From Gammaproteobacteria bacterium 39-13 (GTDB taxonomy: Bacteria > Pseudomonadota > Gammaproteobacteria > Berkiellales > Berkiellaceae), in the NCBI GenBank assembly GCA_001898235.1, contig MKTN01000029.1, forward strand, positions 1-64,000: a DNA stretch of 64,000 nucleotides, given 5' to 3'. Each line of letters opens with the position of its first letter. The stretch's first letter is position 1. The translations under genes and the position numbers were made by a program. Shown here one piece after another: positions 57,841 to 64,000 of the stretch. Under the pieces are notes generated by a model. The model saw only the letters and a list, made by a program, of their open reading frames with translations. It had not been told where the DNA came from and searched no databases.

Positions 57841-58041
57841 TTAAAATGTATGTCTGTTTTTGCCATGAAGTGTATTTTTAGGTTCATTGGCAGGATCCAT
57901 CGCATCAAAAAAATCTTTCGTTGCATTATATAAAGGACAGATTGCTTTGGGTGACAACTCGATTACGTCATCTATTTCTTGCTTTGGCTTATCCGGCGAT
58001 TGGGAGGCGCGGGTAGCACCTGGCGTAAAAACTATTGCCAT
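57841..58041 (-). CDS. Small hypothetical protein (66 aa)
   Basis: Starts MAIVFTPGATRASQSPDKPK. A good ribosome site (AGGAT, eight bases before ATG) supports it. Ends FFDAMDPANEPKNTLHGKN..., polar, no membrane segment, no family recognised. First of four consecutive minus-strand mini-genes. Confidence 0.55.
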   Translation of the reverse strand: MAIVFTPGATRASQSPDKPKQEIDDVIELSPKAICPLYNATKDFFDAMDPANEPKNTLHGKNRHTF

Positions 58042-58265
58042 AACGAAATCCTAACTAACCATTTAACTAAATTATGTTTGGTATGTTACCACAGTTTTAT
58101 TGTAAGTAAAGTGGCTCGAAGGCAAATTTCTCATAATTGAAGAAATCTGACTAGAAAAAACCGATATTCGGTAAGGGTGTTACGATTAAAAGAGAGTGAT
58201 CTCTAAAAGGCAGCATATTAAGATATTGATTTTAAAACATTATATATTAAGGAATATGCTCTTTG

Positions 58266-58514
58266 CTAAGAATTTCTCAGCCCTTGAGATCTTTGTTGTA
58301 GATGATCTGCTTGATCAATAATGTTTGTGATTTTTTGTGTATGTTCACCTTTTTGGGCGAAAATTCTATCAGGAACTTTTTGACCTGCAGTTTGAGCTCT
58401 TTTTACAAGATCATCCACATTGGTGCCAGTTAGCCTTTTTTCAGCTTCGTCGAGGATCCTTTGAGTTTGTGCTTGCATTTGATTGGTTCGGATTGAAAAA
58501 ATTAAACTGGCCAT
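58266..58514 (-). CDS. Small helical hypothetical protein (82 aa)
   Basis: Starts MASLIFSIRTNQMQAQTQR; strongly helical and Gln-rich with heptad-like spacing (ILDEAEKRL, ITNIIDQADHL). CAGG precedes the ATG. No family recognised. Confidence 0.55.
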   Translation of the reverse strand: MASLIFSIRTNQMQAQTQRILDEAEKRLTGTNVDDLVKRAQTAGQKVPDRIFAQKGEHTQKITNIIDQADHLQQRSQGLRNS

Positions 58515-58585
58515 AACTACCTGCCTACCGCTCGAAGAGTTTCGTATTATGTAGCGTCAATGCTGAGACGTCAAAGAAAAAGTTT

Positions 58586-58858
58586 TTAGTTATTTTTGCC
58601 AGGTCGACGTGGCTTTACTTTAGCTTCCTTTGTGAGCTTTTTCACTTCTTCAATAGATTGTCGCTCAATTTTAGTAAATTCTTTAAGATGCTTTTTAAAA
58701 GCGTCATCAAGTCGAATAGAGATTTTATCTATGCTTGTGAGATCTGTGTCCTCTAATATTTTTTGACATTCCTTTTTGAGCGCTTTTTCTGCCTTACTAA
58801 GGTTTTTGTTTTTTGGTAATGAGGGCGTGTAATGATTGTTAGGGGGCTCTTGATTCAT
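58586..58858 (-). CDS. Small basic helical hypothetical protein (90 aa)
   Basis: Starts MNQEPPNNHYTPSLPKNKN; then alternating charged helices (KAEKALKKECQKILED, FTKIERQSIEEVKKL) and a basic end KVKPRRPGKNN. TAGG precedes the ATG. No family recognised. Confidence 0.55.
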   Translation of the reverse strand: MNQEPPNNHYTPSLPKNKNLSKAEKALKKECQKILEDTDLTSIDKISIRLDDAFKKHLKEFTKIERQSIEEVKKLTKEAKVKPRRPGKNN

Positions 58859-59010
58859 TCTGTCTACCTACACACTTTTTTTGTTACCTTACTAAATATT
58901 ATGACACAATATAAGTAACATAACCAAAACAGATTATTGAATAAACGAATGCAAATTCAATGACTTAATAATGAAGGGAGTGAATTAACAGGGGGGAATA
59001 AAGAAGATCG

Positions 59011-59220
59011 TTAACGTTCTTCAGAAAATGGCGTATAAGGGAATATACCCTCTTTTTCATAAACCCGGCCACTAGAAACGCCTTGCTCATATAACGCTTT
59101 GAATTTTAAGATAAGAAACTCAAGGGCAGCATGCCTTTGCCCGACTTGCAATCGAGCTTCAATGATTCGCATCATTTGCTCGGCCTGGGCCCGAAAATCT
59201 AAAACGTTTCTGTCAGCCAT
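59011..59220 (-). CDS. Small hypothetical protein (69 aa)
   Basis: Starts MADRNVLDFRAQAEQMMRII; one long helix, then a short aromatic end (GIFPYTPFSEER). GGAGAG lies about four bases before the ATG, a strong site. Divergent from nfuA across a 216-bp gap in which I see no clear promoter boxes. Confidence 0.6.
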   Translation of the reverse strand: MADRNVLDFRAQAEQMMRIIEARLQVGQRHAALEFLILKFKALYEQGVSSGRVYEKEGIFPYTPFSEER

Positions 59221-59436
59221 TTAACTCTCCGTGGCAATGCAGAAAATGCAATCCGTTAAACAACTCAGCATTTCCTTGATAAACAACTTGGGGAAGTATA
59301 TCAAACCTAATTAGTAGAATAAATAATCTCGCTAATCGGGCTAACAGTTATCATGCCAAAGGATTGAAGCGGTAGCAAATGATAGTAATTATCAAGTAAA
59401 ATACTTACCTAATTATTTGATCTTTTTGGATAAACA

Positions 59437-60051
59437 ATGAGTGTAGATGTTGCTGCTCCCCCCAAGATTCATATTACTGAGAGTGCTCAAGCACACTTTA
59501 ATTACCTCATTAGTAAAGAGGACATGCCGGGGATGGGGTTGCGGATTTTCTTAACCAATCCAGGACTTCCTTCTGCGGATGTTAGTATTTCCTTTTGCCC
59601 TCCGGGAGAGCACCGAGCGGGTGATATTCCTATATTATTTTCAGGTTTTACGCTTTACATTGATAGAGCGAGTGTCTCTTATTTAGAAGATGCAGAAATC
59701 GACTATAAGAGCGATAAAATGGGAGGCCAGCTTGCTATCACTGCCCCGAACTTGCGTGGCACGAAACCTGAGAGTGAAGGTAGTCTTGCTGATAAGGTAA
59801 ACTATATTTTGCATGCTGAAGTAAATCCTAACCTTGCCAGTCATGGTGGAATGGTGACTTTAGTAGAAATTACACCAAATAATGAAGTAGTTTTGCGTTT
59901 TGGTGGTGGTTGTCATGGTTGTGGCATGGTAGATGTTACGCTTAAGCAGGGCATAGAGAAAACATTAATGTCACAATTATCTGAAATTACTGCTGTCATT
60001 GACGTAACGGATCATACTAGTGGTGAAAACCCGTACTATACTCCGGATTGA
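59437..60051 (+). CDS. nfuA: Fe/S biogenesis protein NfuA
   Basis: 204 residues. Carrier that delivers [4Fe-4S] clusters to target enzymes. N-terminal degenerate A-type domain (IHITESAQAHFNYLI, GLRIFLTNPG) and C-terminal Nfu domain with Cys159-x-x-Cys162 in GGGCHGCGMVDVTLKQGIE. GGAT precedes the ATG. Confidence 0.95.
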   Translation: MSVDVAAPPKIHITESAQAHFNYLISKEDMPGMGLRIFLTNPGLPSADVSISFCPPGEHRAGDIPILFSGFTLYIDRASVSYLEDAEIDYKSDKMGGQLAITAPNLRGTKPESEGSLADKVNYILHAEVNPNLASHGGMVTLVEITPNNEVVLRFGGGCHGCGMVDVTLKQGIEKTLMSQLSEITAVIDVTDHTSGENPYYTPD

Positions 60052-60109
60052 GTTTTTTCAAATGAAAAATCAATTGTGTTGAGTATGTTGATGAATAAAA
60101 GGTGATCTC

Positions 60110-60295
60110 ATGGCAGAAAAAATAAAAAGAACAGGATATGTAAGCGAGATTGATCAATTTTTGCGTGACTTTGATAAAAATCGAGCGCAATTTCCAGATT
60201 CTCGTTTAAAGGAAATTGAAAAGCATAAAAAGATTTTTGCTAAACGCGATGGTGTTGTTGATGAAACTAAAGATCTGATTTGGAAAGATTTCTAA
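60110..60295 (+). CDS. Small charged hypothetical protein (61 aa)
   Basis: MAEKIKRTGYVSEIDQFLRD, then FPDSRLKEIEKHKKIFAKRD. AAAGGTGAT precedes the ATG at good distance. The compact, charged, helical sequence looks like a conserved small protein, but I cannot name it. 58 bases after nfuA on the same strand. Confidence 0.65.
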   Translation: MAEKIKRTGYVSEIDQFLRDFDKNRAQFPDSRLKEIEKHKKIFAKRDGVVDETKDLIWKDF

Positions 60296-60404
60296 ATTTT
60301 GGCGACGCAATGCTTTTCTCGCCCGATAAGGTGCTAGACAGTATGTTAAGTCATCAATATAATCAGAGGCATACTAATACTATAAAATTGAAGAGGGATG
60401 ACAA

Positions 60405-60692
60405 ATGGTACGTGGCCCTAAAAGAAGTGCAGGCGTATGCACCTCCTATAACGATTACGATTTGATTGACACAAGAGCGGCTCTTGCACAAAGAGGACGT
60501 TTTAATGAGCCTGAAAAATTAGGTCTTCATGTTGCTCGAAGTGGCGATTATTTAGGAAATAAGTCTGACAGCTTCCATCAAGCAGCAACAAATGCGCTTG
60601 CTCAGAGCACAGGAAGAGGTGGTAGGTATTATCCTGAAGGACCAGATATGCCGCATCCTTCAATAAAGCCTCGCGGTCCAAGACCCTACTAG
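60405..60692 (+). CDS. Small hypothetical protein rich in Gly, Arg and Pro (95 aa)
   Basis: MVRGPKRSAGVCTSYNDYDL at the start and PEGPDMPHPSIKPRGPRPY at the end. GAGGG lies eight bases before the ATG and a strong terminator follows, so this is a real transcription unit end. No domain recognised; the C-terminal third looks disordered. Confidence 0.6.
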   Translation: MVRGPKRSAGVCTSYNDYDLIDTRAALAQRGRFNEPEKLGLHVARSGDYLGNKSDSFHQAATNALAQSTGRGGRYYPEGPDMPHPSIKPRGPRPY

Positions 60693-60716
60693 CCTTAAGT
60701 TTTTTAAGATAGTCAG

Positions 60717-60749
60717 AACCACTTCATGGCAACATGAAGTGGTTTTTTT
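60717..60749 (+). terminator. Strong rho-independent terminator
   Basis: Perfect 12-bp stem aaccacttcatg/catgaagtggtt with tetraloop gcaa, followed by seven T's, the first two of which belong to the stem. It ends the nfuA-linked unit and separates it from the next gene. Confidence 0.92.
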
Positions 60750-60809
60750 ATATGCTAAATATACTTTAATAGCTTTTATATATTGCTCAGATGGAATAGG
60801 GAGCCCTCT

Positions 60810-63185
60810 ATGTCAACTTCCTCTTTTGATTTGCCCCTTTCAGTTATTCAATATTGGCAGCATGGTTTATGGTATAGCCAGTTTAATCAACTTTCTATTT
60901 CAGAAGAGGCAGGCTTTCACTTTGTTGATAGAGCAGATCTGATTAATGAAAATGCGGTTTCTTTCTTATCGCAACAAAATGCGATAGTGTGGATTGCGCC
61001 TTTTGCGGGTAAGCGAGCAGACAATACTTATTGGGCGCCGCTATGGATCCCTGCCATTATAGAAGAAGGGAAGCTCTGTCTGACTAATAAGGAGATCCCA
61101 TGGCTTGCACCTGCGCATTGTGATGCATTATTTGGTCAAAGTCCTTTCGTAGAACAAATACATTGTTTTGATGATTGGCTTCGTTTTGAATGGCTAACCG
61201 CTGAAAATACCCTTTCTTTTGAAACATGGCAGGAAGTGTTTGAGGCATGCAGCGCTTTATTTGACGAACTCAGTGATAACCAATGGCAGCAAAGCATTAA
61301 TTCGTTGGGGATCACGCTTTTAACGCAAGTATTTGTTTTTCAAGCAGCAGATCCGCTTCCTCCAACTGAAGCAATATCGCCATTACTTAGAGCTTATGCA
61401 GAAGTAGAAGAAAGTTATCCTAAAGCACAATTCGAGCTTCCTGAGTTGTTTACCCATGCCAAAATATTATCGGGTCAATTTCCGCACAGAGCTGCTTTAA
61501 CCGTAAATGAATATGAAGCTGCTTTACATGCTGTTTCTTTAAATGAGGGCGAATCAATTGCTGTTAAATCAACGCCAAGATGTAAACCAGAGAGCGTAGT
61601 CTCGGCAGTGATTGCATCGCATTTAGTACAATCAGAGCTTTCGCAAAAACCGTTTCCTTCTATTTATTTGTTGACAACACCGCTGTCAATAAAAAAATGG
61701 TCACTTGAGAAAGTAGAACAAAATGGTGACGATTTTGAAGCATTACAAGCATGTTATAAAATATATGCAACTGGTCTTGAATTAGGCAGCGCATTTTTAT
61801 CCTTGCAAGAAGAAGAGGAAACATTAGGCGAGTTAGATGCGCAAATAGAAGAGTTACAGCGGCAGGATGAATCCTTTGAAGAACAGTTAGTGCAACTTGA
61901 AAAAGCACAACGAGAATGGCAACAAAAAAATAAAAGAGGCTTTTGGTCTTGGTTTTTACCAAGCAAAAAGTGCTCCGTGCAAGAAAGCAAGGATTTGGCT
62001 AAGGTTTTAGGACAAGAGGCATCCGATCCTAAAGAGATCAAAGCATTATTTATTGAAAAAGCCAGACAAATTAAAGTTCAGCGTACTAAAATACATCAAG
62101 CACTGGTTGAGGTAGTAGAGTCGTCAGCTTTGCAACGAGGGGTATCGACGCGTTGGTTGGAATGGTTGACACAAAATGTATCACCATTGCTTGAGAGTGA
62201 AACATTGAACCATCAGTTATGTGCCATACATGCAATGTTTGGACAAAAACTTTTTCAACTTGCACTTTCATGTCGTGAGAATTCGGCTTCGTCATTTTTA
62301 TCTAGTGAGGCCATACCGTTTTATCATGGCTGGGTGTTACAGCGATTAGATTGGAAAAACTTAACTTGGCAAAGCGTTCATCAAATTGAAGATTTTGCAG
62401 ATTTATTGATTATAGAACAGGCAAATCGACTATTGCCGCAGCAAATGATGCCCTTATTAGCTCGAACACATCGATCAGTGTTTTTTGGTGATAATCAAGA
62501 TCTTTCTACGGCGCCGTTGATGAGTGCCGTGCCGCAAGAGTGGGCGCTAAAAAAATATGAGCTCGATGAAGAAGAAACGATTGAACAGTTACAATTTAAG
62601 GGTATGCTTCTTGGTACAGGGAATGCTTTTTCTGTAGCATTAGCCAATAGTACGTACCAGCAACTGTTAGATCATGGCATGTATTCATCAACCTTGTCGC
62701 TTCATGCTGAAGTAGGTACAGCCACTTGCCTCAATTATCATGGCGAAATGGTCCAAGGGCAAAGTGCATCTAAGGGGAATATGCGAATTAACTCGCAAGA
62801 GGCATCCGCTATTGCCACGTTATTGAGCAAGGGATCGTTAGTATTAGAGACAACAGTTGTTGTAACTCCGTTTCAGGCACAAAAAGACATTATTTTGCAA
62901 GAGCTCAAAACCAAAAACCTTTCTTGTGAAGTGCTTACTTTTTATGAATTATATGATAAGCAATGGACTCATGTTATTTTTTCGCCTGTTTATACGAGCA
63001 AAGATCAAAGACCCTTTATTTTTGATCAAGGAGATCACTTTTTATATAGCATCATTGCGCGTGCTACGGAAAATTTTTGGGTGGTAGGTGATTTAACGAT
63101 TTTTGATGCTAAAACTCACAGCCCTTCTGGGCATTTGGCTAGGGTATTGCACGGACAAAAAAGAGCTGTGGCATCAGTTGATTAA
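60810..63185 (+). CDS. SF1 (UPF1/DNA2-like) helicase homologue with degenerate ATPase motifs
   Basis: 791 residues from ATG 60810, preceded by GGGAG. An N-terminal ~210-residue region is of unknown type. Then the outline of an SF1 helicase: the P-loop position (~252-262) reads VKSTPRCKPES instead of G-x-x-G-T-G-K-T; a coiled-coil insertion at ~331-371; motif II LLIIEQANRLLP with Glu-Gln in place of Asp-Glu; the next motif FFGDNQDLS; RINSQEASAIATLL; VVVTPFQAQKDII; and a C-terminal FLYSIIARATENFWVVGD for motif VI. The fold seems kept while ATP binding is lost. Role unknown; possibly a scaffold or nucleic-acid binding protein. It converges with the next gene and shares a TTAA stop overlap. Confidence 0.6.
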   Translation: MSTSSFDLPLSVIQYWQHGLWYSQFNQLSISEEAGFHFVDRADLINENAVSFLSQQNAIVWIAPFAGKRADNTYWAPLWIPAIIEEGKLCLTNKEIPWLAPAHCDALFGQSPFVEQIHCFDDWLRFEWLTAENTLSFETWQEVFEACSALFDELSDNQWQQSINSLGITLLTQVFVFQAADPLPPTEAISPLLRAYAEVEESYPKAQFELPELFTHAKILSGQFPHRAALTVNEYEAALHAVSLNEGESIAVKSTPRCKPESVVSAVIASHLVQSELSQKPFPSIYLLTTPLSIKKWSLEKVEQNGDDFEALQACYKIYATGLELGSAFLSLQEEEETLGELDAQIEELQRQDESFEEQLVQLEKAQREWQQKNKRGFWSWFLPSKKCSVQESKDLAKVLGQEASDPKEIKALFIEKARQIKVQRTKIHQALVEVVESSALQRGVSTRWLEWLTQNVSPLLESETLNHQLCAIHAMFGQKLFQLALSCRENSASSFLSSEAIPFYHGWVLQRLDWKNLTWQSVHQIEDFADLLIIEQANRLLPQQMMPLLARTHRSVFFGDNQDLSTAPLMSAVPQEWALKKYELDEEETIEQLQFKGMLLGTGNAFSVALANSTYQQLLDHGMYSSTLSLHAEVGTATCLNYHGEMVQGQSASKGNMRINSQEASAIATLLSKGSLVLETTVVVTPFQAQKDIILQELKTKNLSCEVLTFYELYDKQWTHVIFSPVYTSKDQRPFIFDQGDHFLYSIIARATENFWVVGDLTIFDAKTHSPSGHLARVLHGQKRAVASVD

Positions 63186-64000
63186 CCGCTATTGACGGAA
63201 GCCTTTTTCTTGTCAGAAGGCGGTTCACTTCCTTTGATTTTGGGGACTTTACCTTCGGGAAAGCCTTTTTCTGGCGTAAATTTGTTGCTTGCAATAGCTT
63301 CATTCAGGTACTGTTGCATTTGCTTTTCAGCGAATTCTTTATAGCGAGAATTAGGAATATTAAATTCTGTGCCTGGTTTTGCCGTTTCCACCGCTAAACG
63401 GCACATATTATCAATAGCCGCTTTTGCTTCTTCTTCAGACATGCCATTTTTAACTGAATAGTTGACGCCGCCTCCAGTCTGATTTTTTATACTATATTCA
63501 ATCGGTTTATTATTTTTATCCATTTTATCTAATTGAATCTTAAGTTCGCTCGGATTATCTTTCTTGCCGCTTGGCGTAAATTCCTTAATACCAAGGGTTT
63601 CTTGAAGCTTACTTTCTTTATTTTGCAGCTTGTCAAAAATTTCTTTTACAGTTTGAGAAGATGAAACAATATTCCTGGTGCTTTCAGGTTTAGCCATGGG
63701 GGTCAGAGAGGGGGATGGTGTAAGTAATGTTTCAAGTTCTGCATCCTCTCCTCCTCCAACTTTAGGCTTTTTAGGTTTTTGTGCCTCATCGAAAGTTGTT
63801 GGTACGGATGGTGTTCCTTTTAATAACCCTGTTGTTGGTGGAGGTGTCACCGTTCCTGTGGCAATGAAACCAACCTTTGGGCTTTTTGGGTTGGGTGTTT
63901 CTGGTGGTAAATCACTGGTAGCTACAGCGGTAGGTTTCTTCTCTCCACCGGTCAGTGTGGGAGGTGGTGTTTCTTCTGGTAAATCAGTAGTAGTTGCTAC
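63182..64000 (-). CDS. Pro/Thr-rich repetitive protein with small C-terminal domain, 5' end outside window
   Basis: The frame is open to the window edge, so the start lies beyond base 64000. The visible N-terminal part has repeated D-L-P-P-E-T-P / D-L-P-E-E-T-P units separated by GEKKPTAVAT-like stretches, probably disordered. Residues nearer the C-terminus form a compact region (VKEIFDKLQNKESKLQETLG, SEEEAKAAIDNMCRLAVE, KPGTEFNIPNSRYKEF) and end in a Lys/Ser-rich tail. No family recognised. Its disordered Pro-rich body with a helical end is common among secreted bacterial effectors, but that is inference. Confidence 0.65.
   Translation of the reverse strand, partial: VATTTDLPEETPPPTLTGGEKKPTAVATSDLPPETPNPKSPKVGFIATGTVTPPPTTGLLKGTPSVPTTFDEAQKPKKPKVGGGEDAELETLLTPSPSLTPMAKPESTRNIVSSSQTVKEIFDKLQNKESKLQETLGIKEFTPSGKKDNPSELKIQLDKMDKNNKPIEYSIKNQTGGGVNYSVKNGMSEEEAKAAIDNMCRLAVETAKPGTEFNIPNSRYKEFAEKQMQQYLNEAIASNKFTPEKGFPEGKVPKIKGSEPPSDKKKASVNSG

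Noticed and set aside
60280-60465. 61-residue frame between the two small genes after nfuA
   Set aside because: It overlaps the ends of both supported neighbours, has no ribosome site and its composition is not protein-like.

Overview
The window is a low-GC gammaproteobacterial chromosome segment. Its backbone keeps an old gene order: mfd, lolCD, comEC-exbBD-msbA-lpxK-ycaR, rne, rluC-sppA, maf/yceF, yceD-rpmF-plsX-fabH-fabD-fabG-acpP-fabF-pabC-mltG-tmk-holB-pilZ-tatD, then hutG-hutI-hutU-hutH. Within this backbone sit ankyrin-repeat, coiled-coil and other eukaryote-like proteins with no housekeeping role. That mix suggests an intracellular or amoeba-associated member of the Legionellales (Legionella/Coxiella/Berkiella-like). 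The assignment is inference; no rRNA or secretion-system gene is present to confirm it.

Layout. 1-2187: 3' end of a large repetitive, probably type I-secreted adhesin, then an HDOD protein. 3340-10615 (minus): csiV-mfd, a DAHP-synthase-like gene, and aguB-aguA for agmatine to putrescine. 10853-15000: lipoprotein-sorting lolC-lolD and three tandem DUF2062 genes. 15183-23963: comEC, exbB, exbD, msbA, lpxK, a short ycaR overlapping lpxK, and a YyaL-like gene. 24048-29666: first accessory island, with two paralogous alpha/beta-hydrolase-like genes flanking an ankyrin gene, a small unknown, and a coiled-coil protein resembling a eukaryotic BAR domain. 29928-35050: rne, rluC, sppA. 35486-39836: second accessory island, with two ankyrin proteins that each carry a candidate Cys-His-Asp protease-like fold. 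40045-52007: the fatty-acid/cell-envelope/DNA-replication operon block. 52396-57782: complete four-gene histidine utilisation operon. 57841-64000: a run of very small proteins, nfuA, two more small unknowns, an SF1-helicase-like protein with destroyed ATPase motifs, and the 3' end of a Pro/Thr-rich gene.

How they work together. lolCD, exbBD, msbA and lpxK serve the outer envelope. plsX to fabF, with acpP, form the fatty-acid synthesis set feeding it. hutHUIG converts histidine to glutamate, which suits a host-dependent organism living on amino acids. The accessory genes look like candidate host-directed effectors; this rests on domain logic only.

Non-coding structure is rich: at least four dispersed palindromes of one family, a 36-bp hairpin array just before the hut operon, two long inverted-repeat elements placed inside the exb-msbA and acpP-fabF intervals, and two genes (rluC, yceD) whose best promoters put the transcription start at the start codon.
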